Part shown: positions 9,024 to 17,066 of the stretch, in pieces
How the letters are laid out: every line of letters begins with the position of its first letter
Numbering within the stretch: position 1 is the stretch's first letter
DNA from: Terriglobia bacterium
Lineage (GTDB): Bacteria > Acidobacteriota > Terriglobia > Acidiferrales > UBA7541
NCBI GenBank assembly: GCA_020072805.1
Contig: JAIQGC010000016.1
Coordinates: forward strand, 1 to 40,755
Reading direction: 5' to 3'
DNA length: 40,755 bases
Notes under the pieces: generated by a model
Told to the model about the DNA's origin: nothing
What the model saw: only the letters and a program-made list of their open reading frames with translations
Databases searched by the model: none
Made by a program: the position numbers and the translations under genes

Positions 9024-10115
9024 ATGGCGTATCTCACTCTTCGCAAACTCAACAAACGCTACGGCGCAACCGTGGCCGTCGAGGACATCGACCTCGATGT
9101 CGCCGCCGGCGAATTCGTCGCTCTCCTCGGCCCCTCCGGCTGCGGCAAGACCACCACCTTGCGCATGATCGCCGGTTTCGTCCCGCCCACCTCCGGCGAA
9201 ATCCGCATCGGCGATGCCGACGTCACTCATCTCCCCGCCCACCGCCGCAACGTCGGCCTGGTCTTTCAGAATTACGCGCTCTTCCCGCACATGACCGTGC
9301 GCGCCAACATCGAATTCGGCCTGAAAGCTCATCACGTGGATTCCGCGCAAACGCGCGAGCGCGTTCGCTCCGTCCTCGCCCTCGTCGGGCTCTCCTCGCA
9401 GGAAGACCGCTACCCCCGCGAACTTTCCGGCGGCCAGCAGCAGCGCGTGGCCCTCGCCCGCGTCCTCGCTCTCAAGCCCGATCTCCTGCTCTTCGATGAA
9501 CCGCTTTCGAATCTCGACGCCAAGCTCCGCGTGCAGATGCGCCAGGAAATCCGCCGCCTGCAGCGCGAGGTCGGCGTCACCGCCCTCTTCGTCACCCACG
9601 ACCAGGAAGAGGCCATGACCATGGCCGACCGCATCGTGGTCCTCGACCGCGGGCGCATCGCGCAGATCGGTTCGCCCGCGGAAATCTACGATCGCCCGCG
9701 CACCCGCTTCGTCGCCAATTTCATCGGCATCTCCAATTTCTTCGAAGGTGCTCTTTTCCCCGGCTCCCCTTTTGGCCTCTTCCGCTGCTCGAGCGGCCTG
9801 GAAATCGCCATCCCTCCCGAAATCGCTGCCGCTGCATCCACTGCCGCTACCCTGGCCATCCGCCCGGAAAAAATCGAATTCGTCAGCGCCGAAACCCCCG
9901 GCTCTCTTCCCGGCGCCATCCGCCAGGCCACTCAGCTCGGCTCCACCATGGAATACCTCATCGATCTCGCCGGCGGGGACCGCGTCATCGTCCACGAGCA
10001 AAAGCGTCCCCGCGTCCCGGTTCGCGCGGCAGGCGAACACGTCCGCATCGCCTGGCATCCCGCCGACTGCGTTTTTCTACAATCTGAAAAGGAGCGTTCT
10101 GATGACCGCGTTTGA
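9024..10115 (+). CDS. ABC transporter ATP-binding protein (PotA type)
   Basis: A 363-residue ATPase driving the importer. Walker A GPSGCGKT is at 36-43, the Q-loop at FQNYALF (81-87), and the signature LSGGQ at 134-138. Walker B with DEP is at 158-160 and the switch His is at 192. After about residue 235 a C-terminal TOBE-like domain follows, as in PotA/MalK/FbpC proteins, where it often mediates regulation. The gene overlaps the following crotonase gene by 14 bp, which ties uptake and metabolism together in one transcript. Confidence 0.95.
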   Translation: MAYLTLRKLNKRYGATVAVEDIDLDVAAGEFVALLGPSGCGKTTTLRMIAGFVPPTSGEIRIGDADVTHLPAHRRNVGLVFQNYALFPHMTVRANIEFGLKAHHVDSAQTRERVRSVLALVGLSSQEDRYPRELSGGQQQRVALARVLALKPDLLLFDEPLSNLDAKLRVQMRQEIRRLQREVGVTALFVTHDQEEAMTMADRIVVLDRGRIAQIGSPAEIYDRPRTRFVANFIGISNFFEGALFPGSPFGLFRCSSGLEIAIPPEIAAAASTAATLAIRPEKIEFVSAETPGSLPGAIRQATQLGSTMEYLIDLAGGDRVIVHEQKRPRVPVRAAGEHVRIAWHPADCVFLQSEKERSDDRV

Positions 10116-10854
10116 CAATTATTCCAATAAATTCGAAACCATCCGTTTCCGCCGGGAGGACGGCATTCTGGAAATGTCCCTGCACACCGGCGGCGATTCC
10201 CTGCGCTGGGGCCCCACCGCGCACGCCGATCTCGAACAGGCCTTTCTGGACATTTCCCGCGACCCCGAAAACCAGGTCATCATCCTCACCGGCGTCGGCG
10301 AAGAGTTCTCCGGGCCCGCCGTCACTCCCGCCGTCAATCGCGCCGTTCCCCATCTCTCTCCCGTGCAATGGGGCAAACTCGGCGCCGAATCCAAGCGCTT
10401 CACCATGAACATGCTCAACATCGAAGTGCCCATGATCAGCGCCGTTAACGGCCCTGCGCTGCGCCATCCCGAGCTGCCTGTGCTCTGCGACATCGTTCTC
10501 GCCGCTCCGGAAGCCGCCTTCCAGGACTCCGCGCATTTTGCCGGCGGCCTCGTCCCCGGCGACGGTGTGCAGGTCATCTTCCCGCTGCTCATGGGCTTGA
10601 ATCGCGGCCGCTATTTCCTGCTCACCGCGCAAAAGCTTTCCGCCAAGGAAGCGCTCGATCTCGGCCTGGTCAACGAAATCCTTCCGCGCCCCGCGCTTCT
10701 TCCCCGCGCCTGGGAACTGGCCCGCTTCCTCATGCAGCAGCCCGAACTCAACCGCCGCTACACGCGCATTCTTCTCACCGAGCAACTGCGCCGCCAGATG
10801 CACGATCTTCTCGGCTACGGCCTCGCTCTCGAAGGACTGGCCATCGGCCAGTAA
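10102..10854 (+). CDS. Crotonase-fold hydrolase, 6-oxocamphor hydrolase-like (candidate beta-diketone hydrolase)
   Basis: A 250-residue protein of the enoyl-CoA hydratase superfamily. It starts at an ATG preceded by AAAAGGAG and overlaps the ATPase gene by 14 bp. Its sequence resembles, over its whole length, 6-oxocamphor hydrolase of Rhodococcus, as remembered from the literature. That enzyme opens a cyclic beta-diketone by retro-Claisen cleavage and uses no CoA. The residues described for it (Trp40, His122, His145, Asp154, Glu244) all have counterparts here: Trp36 (SLRWGPTAH), His122 (RHPELPVLCD), His145 and Asp154 (QDSAHFAGGLVPGDG), and Glu244. Ordinary enoyl-CoA hydratases have two glutamates instead. 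The call to the family is firm; the substrate is inferred only as a beta-diketone. Confidence 0.85.
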   Translation: MTAFDNYSNKFETIRFRREDGILEMSLHTGGDSLRWGPTAHADLEQAFLDISRDPENQVIILTGVGEEFSGPAVTPAVNRAVPHLSPVQWGKLGAESKRFTMNMLNIEVPMISAVNGPALRHPELPVLCDIVLAAPEAAFQDSAHFAGGLVPGDGVQVIFPLLMGLNRGRYFLLTAQKLSAKEALDLGLVNEILPRPALLPRAWELARFLMQQPELNRRYTRILLTEQLRRQMHDLLGYGLALEGLAIGQ

Positions 10855-10898
10855 GCGCGGAACACGTCTCATGAACGTAACTGCGGCAAAGCATCGCT

Positions 10899-10956
10899 GT
10901 CATTTCGAGCGAAGGGCCGGTGACTTTTACCGGCCCGCAGCCGAGAAATCTCTCTT
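10899..10956. repeat. Hairpin repeat, copy 1 of 3
   Basis: An intergenic element with an 8-bp stem, GGGCCGGT (10914-10921) with ACCGGCCC (10929-10936). It is flanked by TGTCATTTCGAGC on one side and GCCGAGAAATCTCTCTTTT on the other. Copies 2 and 3 (21490-21553 and 22528-22572) lie in the opposite orientation with similar flanks and differing but still self-complementary stems. It sits between the crotonase and dehydrogenase genes and might also attenuate transcription. Confidence 0.75.
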
Positions 10957-11019
10957 TTCTTGTTTTGGAGATAACTTCTAGTCACAATTTCGTTTGGCCC
11001 GTTTGAAAGGGGTGTCGTC

Positions 11020-11931
11020 GTGGCAAAAATCGCTTTTCTCGGCGCGGGCAAGATGGCCCGCGGCATCATCCTGCGTTTCCTTTCCGCCGGCCATGCGGTG
11101 GCCGTCTATAACCGCACCACGGAGAAAACCGTTCCGCTGAAGGAAGCCGGCGCAACCGTCGCGCTCACGCCGCGCGCCGCCGCCGAAGGTGCCGATGCCG
11201 TCTTTTCCTCCGTCCTCGATGACGCGGCCTCTCGCCTCGTCTGGACCGGCCCCGACGGCGCCCTTTCCGCAAATCTTTCTCCCTCCACGTTCATCATCGA
11301 GTGTTCCACACTCTCCCACGATTGGGTTGTCGAACTCGCCCGGATCGTCGCCGCTCGCGGACTGCGCTATATCGATTGCCCCGTCGCCGGACGCCCCGAC
11401 GCCGCGGCCGCCGGCCAGCTCAATCTCTTCATCGGCGCAAAGGGAACCGATCTCGAAGCCGCCCGCCCGCTCTTCGAGCCCATCCGCAAGAATATTTTCC
11501 ATTTCGGCCCCGCCGGCACGGGCACAGCCTTCAAACTCATCTATAACCTCATGGGCGCCACCCAAGTCGCCGCCCTTGCCGAAGCCATGCTAGCCGCCGA
11601 AGCCGTCGGAATCGATCTCCACGTCGCCGCGCAGGCCTTCTCCGGCGGCATGACCGGCAGTCCCCACGTCATCAGCCATTCCGCCGTCATGGCCGAAGGC
11701 AAACGCGGGCAGGCCATCGCCTTCGCTGGACGCAACCGCCTCAAGGACTCGCTCTACGGCGTTCGCCTCGCCGAGAAATTCCATCGCCAGTCCGTTCTCG
11801 GCAACGCCACCGTCCATGTTTTCGAGCAGATGGTCAATCAGGGCATGGGCGATTGCAACGACAGCGAACTCATCGACGCGCTTCGCGCCATCGCCGGCGT
11901 TCCGCGGCCTCCTGAACCATCTCAAAAATAG
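11020..11931 (+). CDS. NAD(P)-dependent beta-hydroxyacid dehydrogenase (3-hydroxyisobutyrate dehydrogenase family)
   Basis: A 303-residue cytosolic oxidoreductase starting at a GTG behind GAAAGGGG. The N-terminal Rossmann motif FLGAGKMARG (GAGKMA at 8-13) binds NAD(P). The catalytic Lys is 172 in GTGTAFKLIYN, and the C-terminal all-helical domain is complete. Such enzymes oxidise 3-hydroxyacids, or reduce small aldehydes such as tartronate semialdehyde. It follows the crotonase gene by 165 bp, which include a hairpin repeat, so it may be transcribed with the operon or on its own. Acting on a product of the upstream C-C cleaving enzymes is plausible but inferred. Confidence 0.9.
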   Translation: MAKIAFLGAGKMARGIILRFLSAGHAVAVYNRTTEKTVPLKEAGATVALTPRAAAEGADAVFSSVLDDAASRLVWTGPDGALSANLSPSTFIIECSTLSHDWVVELARIVAARGLRYIDCPVAGRPDAAAAGQLNLFIGAKGTDLEAARPLFEPIRKNIFHFGPAGTGTAFKLIYNLMGATQVAALAEAMLAAEAVGIDLHVAAQAFSGGMTGSPHVISHSAVMAEGKRGQAIAFAGRNRLKDSLYGVRLAEKFHRQSVLGNATVHVFEQMVNQGMGDCNDSELIDALRAIAGVPRPPEPSQK

Positions 11932-11995
11932 ATTCGAATCCGGCGCAGGTCTCCTCGCCGGCCTACTTCACCATTCGCACAAAAATCACACCGTA

Positions 11996-12016
11996 GGGGC
12001 GGGGCTTGCCCCGCCC
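11996..12016. repeat. GC-rich hairpin between convergent genes
   Basis: GGGCGGGG (11997-12004) and CCCCGCCC (12009-12016) form an 8-bp stem with a CTTG loop. It lies between the dehydrogenase stop at 11931 and the convergent cytochrome stop at 12120. No T-run follows on either strand, so it is more likely a mobile hairpin repeat than a classical terminator. The remaining intergenic bases show nothing else. Confidence 0.6.
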
Positions 12017-12119
12017 GCTGCGGCACCAACACGATTCTCTGTTACGCCACACGCCTTGCCCCGCAACCCGAAGCCCCGCAAAATAACCATCTCTGAACTT
12101 CCAACTCTTCTCCGCCCTC

Positions 12120-12713
12120 TCAATTCCCAATCTTCAACGGCTTATGACACGTCTCGCACGCCGCCTTGGCCCCGCGCTGTTCGTGGCAATCAATGCACCC
12201 GAACATCGCCGTCACACCCGTCACCCTCGCCATGACATCCAACTGATCCACCGCTCCGTGGCATGTTTCGCATTTCGTTCCCGCTTTCAAATGCGGCCGG
12301 TGGCTCCAGTTCACTCCCTTCAGCACCACGTACACCCGCACCCAGGGAATCGCCTGCTGCGTTTTGGCATAGTCCGCCAGCTTGCGGATCTCCGGCTTAT
12401 TTTTGGCCACCGTCGCATGGCAGCTCATGCACTTGGCCGTTTCCGGAAACTTCATCAGCACGCCCGGATCGGGATTCGTGTGGCAGAAATCGCAGCTCAG
12501 CCCCATCGCCAGATGTTTCTTGTGGCTGTACGCAATCGGCTGCACCGGCCCCGGCGTCTCCAGCGCCTTCCGCAGCGCCTCCTGCTTGGTCGTCGATACC
12601 ACCGGCGCTCCAGCCGGCGCCTGCTGCGCCGCGGCCCCGCAAACCGCCAGCGCCACCACCGCCGTCATCTGCGCAACCACCCGCACCGCCCATTCGCCTC
12701 TAATTCCTCTCAC
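12120..12713 (-). CDS. Secreted five-heme cytochrome c (cytochrome c3/c7-like)
   Basis: A 197-residue periplasmic multiheme cytochrome. The GTG at 12713 is chosen because GGAGGTG lies 5 bp before it. An N-terminal hydrophobic segment (about residues 10-30) acts as signal. Five CxxCH heme sites are seen at 74-78, 95-99, 148-152, 173-177 and 186-190. The HKKH and HRPH motifs could supply distal His ligands. It follows the FAD oxidoreductase gene by 70 bp in the same operon and probably takes electrons from that exported enzyme. A paralogue with the same five sites is at 32503-33060 in the same arrangement. It could also serve the exported molybdenum hydroxylase, which lacks its own cytochrome. 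Confidence 0.9.
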   Translation of the reverse strand: MRGIRGEWAVRVVAQMTAVVALAVCGAAAQQAPAGAPVVSTTKQEALRKALETPGPVQPIAYSHKKHLAMGLSCDFCHTNPDPGVLMKFPETAKCMSCHATVAKNKPEIRKLADYAKTQQAIPWVRVYVVLKGVNWSHRPHLKAGTKCETCHGAVDQLDVMARVTGVTAMFGCIDCHEQRGAKAACETCHKPLKIGN

Positions 12714-12783
12714 GATCCCACCTCCGCTCATCCGCTCGTAACACCAGCAGCAACATCCACTCCGGCCTCTTAGCTTTCAACTT

Positions 12784-14475
12784 TCAACTCTTAACTGCCT
12801 TCTTCACCACTTCCTCAAGACTTTTCCCAAAATCCTTCAGCATCACGATCGCCGCATTCCTGCCCGGCCCGCCCGAGACCGACCCGCCCGGATGCGTCGT
12901 CGCCCCCGTCTGATACAAGCCCGGAATGGGCATGCGGTGCTGCGCCCAGCCCGGCACCGGCCGCAACGGCCCGCTCTGCGCCGCATCCTGCGCCCCGCCG
13001 TGACAAGTCCCGTGCCAGTTGTGCGGATTCATGCGCTCCAGGTCCAGCGGACTTTCCACAATCCGCGCCAGAATCTTGTCGTCCGTCAGGTTCGGCGAAA
13101 ACTTCCGCAGGTAATTCAGATTCGCGTCAGCCACCTGATTCTTGATCGTGTCCCAGTGCTCCGGCCCTTCCTTCAATTCGTACGGCTGGTTCCCGATCAC
13201 CTTGATCGTATGAATTCCCTTGGGCGCGCGCGAAGGGTCCGCCACCGTGCTGCACACCACCAGCAGCGGCGGCTCCTCCACGTTCACCCTCTTGCAGGCG
13301 AAGTCATACGCCACCCGCAGCGCCCGCTCCGGCGTCACCATCGTCCCCGAAGCCACCGGCGAAATGGTGCCCCCGGCCACCGCAAACGTCGGCGGCTCCG
13401 TCGTGGTGTAGTGCGTCACGAACAGCGTGATTCCCGCCTGCCACGTTTCCACGCCTTGAATGAATTCCTGCCCAAACGCCTCCTTCGGCGCCATATCCAC
13501 CAGGTGCTTGATATGAATCGTCGAAAGCACCGCCTTCTCCGCCCGGTAGGCGTTTCCGTCGTCGCATTCCACTCCGGTGCACTTTCCGTTTTCCACGATC
13601 AGCTTCCTCACCCATTTGTTCGTCAGGATCGTTCCGCCGTGCGCCTCGATCAGCCGCGCCAGCGCCTGCGTCAGCGCTCCCGACCCGCCCTTCGGCGTCG
13701 TCCAGCTCCACCGCTGCCGCCCGGACACCAGCGCATACGCCAGCCGCCCGGTCATCGCGTCTTCCGGCGGCACCACCGTCTGATAGGCCATCCAGGTCAT
13801 GAACGCCCGGCAATGCTCGTCTTCGAAATTGTCGCGGATGATCTCCCACGCGGACATGGCCATGCGCCGCTGCCACAGCTTGCCCTTGGGGTGCGCCGCC
13901 AGCAGTTCGTTGATCGGCTTGCCCAGCCCGATCGGCGTGTACGCGCTGGCCCCGAAGACCGGCGCGATCTCCGCATACTCCGTCAGCATGCGCTTGTAAG
14001 CCGCCGCGTCCTTTTTCGAAAACCGCGCGAACTCCGCGCACGTTCTTTCCATATCCCGCCACTGCGTGATGTAGCTGCCGTCGGCGAAAGGAATATGCAC
14101 CACGGGATCGGGCAAAATGTATTCGAGCCCGTACTCGGAAAGTCCCAGCTCGTCGTTGCGCATCATCGGGCTGTCCTGGATCAGCACGTGCGCCGACGAG
14201 CACACGTCATGCTTCACTCCCGGCAGCGTCAGCTCCGCTGTCTTCGCGCCACCGCCCACCACCGGCCGCCCCTCCAGCACCAGGCAGCGATACCCCGCCT
14301 TGGCCAGGTACGCTGCGGCCACCAGGCTGTTGTGCCCCGCTCCGGCCACCACCACGTCGTACTTCTCTCCGCCCGCCACGGCGGGCGTGCCCCCCTGCTC
14401 CATCGTCAGCGCTTTCGCCGCCAGCGGCGCCATCGCCGCTCCCTTCACAAATCCCCGCCGTGACATTGCGCTCAT
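12784..14475 (-). CDS. Tat-exported FAD-dependent oxidoreductase (phytoene desaturase/PYROXD2-like)
   Basis: A 563-residue flavoprotein starting at 14475 behind GGGAGGA. The N-terminus MSAMSRRGFVKGAA is a twin-arginine signal, so the folded flavoprotein is exported. The dinucleotide-binding motif VVVAGAGHNSLVAAAYL (45-60) and the acidic Glu68 bind FAD. The C-terminal GLYQTGATTHPGGSVSGGPGRNAA is the second FAD-contact region of the phytoene desaturase/carotenoid isomerase-like family. Members dehydrogenate or isomerise hydrophobic or amine substrates. An exported member next to a multiheme cytochrome is unusual. The operon is TetR-FAD-cytochrome. A paralogue lies at 33104-34774. The substrate is unknown. 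Confidence 0.9.
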   Translation of the reverse strand: MSAMSRRGFVKGAAMAPLAAKALTMEQGGTPAVAGGEKYDVVVAGAGHNSLVAAAYLAKAGYRCLVLEGRPVVGGGAKTAELTLPGVKHDVCSSAHVLIQDSPMMRNDELGLSEYGLEYILPDPVVHIPFADGSYITQWRDMERTCAEFARFSKKDAAAYKRMLTEYAEIAPVFGASAYTPIGLGKPINELLAAHPKGKLWQRRMAMSAWEIIRDNFEDEHCRAFMTWMAYQTVVPPEDAMTGRLAYALVSGRQRWSWTTPKGGSGALTQALARLIEAHGGTILTNKWVRKLIVENGKCTGVECDDGNAYRAEKAVLSTIHIKHLVDMAPKEAFGQEFIQGVETWQAGITLFVTHYTTTEPPTFAVAGGTISPVASGTMVTPERALRVAYDFACKRVNVEEPPLLVVCSTVADPSRAPKGIHTIKVIGNQPYELKEGPEHWDTIKNQVADANLNYLRKFSPNLTDDKILARIVESPLDLERMNPHNWHGTCHGGAQDAAQSGPLRPVPGWAQHRMPIPGLYQTGATTHPGGSVSGGPGRNAAIVMLKDFGKSLEEVVKKAVKS

Positions 14476-14533
14476 CGCATTCCTCCCAACGATTTCTTCT
14501 TCTCTGTCTTCCCTGCCGCTCAAACTCTTCCGC

Positions 14534-15226
14534 CTACGCCGGCGACCGGAAACCCGCCGTCAGAAACGGAATCACATATTTCAACGCCACTTCCGGCCTC
14601 GAGGTGTCGAATTCCTTCCCCGCAATCGTCTGAATCTTCCCCGGATCGGCCAGCACAAAGAGCATCACCCCGTAAAAACAGTTCAGCCGCCAGTAAAAAA
14701 CGTCATCCGGCAATTCCGCGTTGACCTTGCGCAGTTCCTTCGGCACCACCATGAATTCCACGTTGTAAATCTCCGCCAGCAGTTTTTTCACTTCCGGCGT
14801 CGGGTCCATCGAGGCCCTCCCCAGCAACCGGCGAAACCATTCATTCTCCCGGCTGGCCCGGAACGCCGGCTCCAGCAGCGCCCACAGCACCTCCTCCAAC
14901 CCGGGCTTCTTCCCCTTCTCCCGCAATTTCTTCAGCCGCTCCTCGCGCTCCTCGCGCAGCGGCTGCGCCCGCCGGTAAATCACCGCCTTGAACAACTCTT
15001 CCTTGGTCCCGAAGTGATACGGCACCGCTCCCAGGTTCACCTTGGCCGCGTGCACGATCTGCCTCACGGAGACTCCGTTGAACCCGTACAGCGCGAACAG
15101 TTTCTCCGCCGCATCCAGCAAGCGCTCCCGCGATGCCAGCCCCTGCCTCCTCTTCGCCACCGCCTGCACTTTCGCTTTCCGCCGTTTTCCCATTCCGCCT
15201 TTGCCCGCCACCCTCGTCGCCGTCAT
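14534..15226 (-). CDS. TetR/AcrR-family transcriptional regulator
   Basis: A 230-residue repressor. The N-terminal DNA-binding domain has the TetR pattern: ASRERLLDAAEKLFALYGFNGVSVRQIVHAAKVNLGAVPYHFGTKEELFKAVI is split over residues 31-83, with the helix-turn-helix at about 52-72. The C-terminal half is helical and would bind an unknown ligand. The start at 15226 (ATGACGGCG) is chosen because longer versions would run through the two operator palindromes at 15264-15314; 15193 is an alternative with AAAGG upstream. It heads the operon with the FAD oxidoreductase and cytochrome, and is divergent from the LVIVD protein gene. It likely represses itself, the divergent gene and the operon at 4529. 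Confidence 0.92.
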   Translation of the reverse strand: MTATRVAGKGGMGKRRKAKVQAVAKRRQGLASRERLLDAAEKLFALYGFNGVSVRQIVHAAKVNLGAVPYHFGTKEELFKAVIYRRAQPLREEREERLKKLREKGKKPGLEEVLWALLEPAFRASRENEWFRRLLGRASMDPTPEVKKLLAEIYNVEFMVVPKELRKVNAELPDDVFYWRLNCFYGVMLFVLADPGKIQTIAGKEFDTSRPEVALKYVIPFLTAGFRSPA

Positions 15227-15263
15227 AAATACCACCGCAAGCTCCCGTTGGCCAGCATTTTCC

Positions 15264-15279
15264 TCATACGGGCGTATGA
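15264..15279. promoter_or_regulatory. TetR-type operator, perfect palindrome
   Basis: TCATACGGGCGTATGA is a perfect 7-2-7 inverted repeat, 38 bp upstream of the TetR start codon. Its centre is 35 bp from the second palindrome at 15299-15314. The two share TCATAC and GTATGA outer half-sites. Its position fits autoregulation of the TetR operon. Binding by that regulator is inferred. Confidence 0.75.
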
Positions 15280-15288
15280 AATTTTCTC

Positions 15289-15315
15289 TTGACACTATTC
15301 ATACAAATGTATGAT
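15289..15315 (+). promoter_or_regulatory. Promoter with TetR-type operator for the LVIVD protein gene
   Basis: TTGACA (15289-15294) and TATGAT (15310-15315) are separated by 15 bp. The perfect palindrome TCATACAAATGTATGA (15299-15314) fills the spacer and -10 box. The arrangement copies that at 4404-4431, including the TTGAC box and the operator-to--10 offset. The start codon of the regulated gene is at 15389. Confidence 0.72.
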
Positions 15316-15388
15316 AAGCGTTGCAGCACAATTTCGCGGCGCTCCGCCGCTGCCTGATTTTTGTGTGCTCCCCAGGAGGTCTGCTCCC

Positions 15389-16939
15389 ATGAAAAAGAAA
15401 TCCCCTCGTTCCACTCGCCGTGAATTCCTTAAGAATGCCGCCGGAGCCGCCGGCGCGGGCATCGTCCTCGCCGGCGCCGCCCCCGCCGTCTTTGCCAATA
15501 ACCATCCTCACCCTTCCCCGCAGAGCATCAACTACCTCGACCGCCGCATGTACATCCACAACATGGAAGTCATCGCCCACATCCTTCCCGGCCAGGACCG
15601 CGGCGGCAAGATGCAGATCATGTCCGCCGGCTCAAAGCGCTACATCTTCCAGCAGGGCGACGTCATCGACGTCACCGACCCGCGCAATCCCAAAATGCAC
15701 AACCACCGCGGCTTCGACGGCTATCAGGTCCAGCTCGCCTACAATAAAAACCTCAAAAAGTGGATCTTGATGACCGGCGCGGGCGCTCCCATCACCAGCT
15801 CCACTCCGTCCGCTCCCAACGGCAAATACGACGACCCTAAGCTCCTCGAACCCTGGCGCAACTACAAGGGTCTGCGCGGCGTGCGTTTCTGGGACGCCAC
15901 CGACCCCTCCAAAATCGTCAAACTTTCCGAATTCAGCACCGGCGCCACCGGCTCCGGGACCCATCGCAACTATTACGACGGCGGCCGCTACGCCTACCTG
16001 GACACCGCTCCCGACGACAGCTTCATCCACCAGATCTCCTACTTTCGACCGCTGGTCAACGGCAACATGATTATCGACGTCTCCGACCCCTCCAATCCCA
16101 AGCAGGTCTCCATGTGGTGGGTTCCCGGCTCCCGCAAGGGCGAGGAAGCCGCCTACGATAAATGGCAATGGTCCCAGCTGACCTACGACCACAAGGACCA
16201 GACCCCCTTCGTCGGCCTGCACGGCCCCGTCTATGTCCCCAAGAAGCTGGAAGACGGCGGCAACCGCGGCTACGGCAGCTGGGGCGCTTTCGGCCTGATC
16301 ATTCACGATCTCTCCGACCCCAAAAATCCCAAGGAAATCGGCCGCTTCGAGCCTCCTCCGCAATACGGCGCCGGCGGCATCCCCTTCCACACCATTTGGT
16401 GCGGCATGCTCGACCGCGGATTCGTCATCGGCAACGGGGAAACCACCAACCCCGACTGCAACATGATTTATCTGCCCATCTGGGTGATTGACGTGCGCGA
16501 CGAAAAGCGTCCCGTCCCCGTCGCGCAATTTCCCCGCCCCGTTCCTCCTCCCGAAGCCCCCTACCGCGACTTCTGCTTCAAACGCGGACGCTTCGGCGCG
16601 CACAATCCGCCGCACCTCAAGGCCCCGGGAAAAATCTCCCAGAGCTTTATCGCCTATTCCTATTTCGACGCCGGCCTGCGCTGCTATGATGTTTCCAATC
16701 ACTATCGCCCCGAGGAAGTCGCCTACTTCATCCCTCCCCAGGGTGGCGATTTCAAGGACCCCGGCAGCTGGAACCGCACCGTGGACAACGTGCTCATCGA
16801 ATGGGACCGCAACGTCATCTACGTTGCCGCCGATACCGGCATCTACGTCCTGAGTTGTCCCAACCTCGGCAAGCCCATTCTCGACCCCATGCCCGTGGCC
16901 GAATGGTCGCTGGACAAACTGAACGAAGGCGCGCCGTAG
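15389..16939 (+). CDS. Tat-exported LVIVD-repeat-type beta-propeller protein of unknown function
   Basis: A 516-residue protein starting at 15389 behind AGGAGGT (15374-15380). The N-terminus has an ideal twin-arginine signal (TRREFLKN, RR at 10-11, then an Ala/Gly-rich hydrophobic stretch to about residue 36). The mature part repeats IDV(S/T)DP(S/R)NPK-type segments: VIDVTDPRNPKM, IIDVSDPSNPKQ, IIHDLSDPKNPKE and WVIDVRDEKRPV. These are the strands of an LVIVD-like propeller. No catalytic motif was recognised. Being divergent from the TetR gene and under the palindrome, it is part of the same regulon. It could bind a substrate or partner enzyme in the periplasm; a lactonase-like activity is only a possibility. 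Confidence 0.85.
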   Translation: MKKKSPRSTRREFLKNAAGAAGAGIVLAGAAPAVFANNHPHPSPQSINYLDRRMYIHNMEVIAHILPGQDRGGKMQIMSAGSKRYIFQQGDVIDVTDPRNPKMHNHRGFDGYQVQLAYNKNLKKWILMTGAGAPITSSTPSAPNGKYDDPKLLEPWRNYKGLRGVRFWDATDPSKIVKLSEFSTGATGSGTHRNYYDGGRYAYLDTAPDDSFIHQISYFRPLVNGNMIIDVSDPSNPKQVSMWWVPGSRKGEEAAYDKWQWSQLTYDHKDQTPFVGLHGPVYVPKKLEDGGNRGYGSWGAFGLIIHDLSDPKNPKEIGRFEPPPQYGAGGIPFHTIWCGMLDRGFVIGNGETTNPDCNMIYLPIWVIDVRDEKRPVPVAQFPRPVPPPEAPYRDFCFKRGRFGAHNPPHLKAPGKISQSFIAYSYFDAGLRCYDVSNHYRPEEVAYFIPPQGGDFKDPGSWNRTVDNVLIEWDRNVIYVAADTGIYVLSCPNLGKPILDPMPVAEWSLDKLNEGAP

Positions 16940-17066
16940 TCCAATCGGGTGCAACCAACACGGCTTCCGGGCCGTCTATGACTATGATTGCCAACTGCTT
17001 CTATGAGGCGTGCTTCTGCCTGTCGGCATCGCCCGTTCTTGCTTCCTGTTACACCCTCGGAGGGTT

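Noticed and set aside
12892-14463. 523-codon plus-strand frame opposite the left FAD oxidoreductase
   Set aside because: Arg/Pro/His-rich shadow with no homology pattern.
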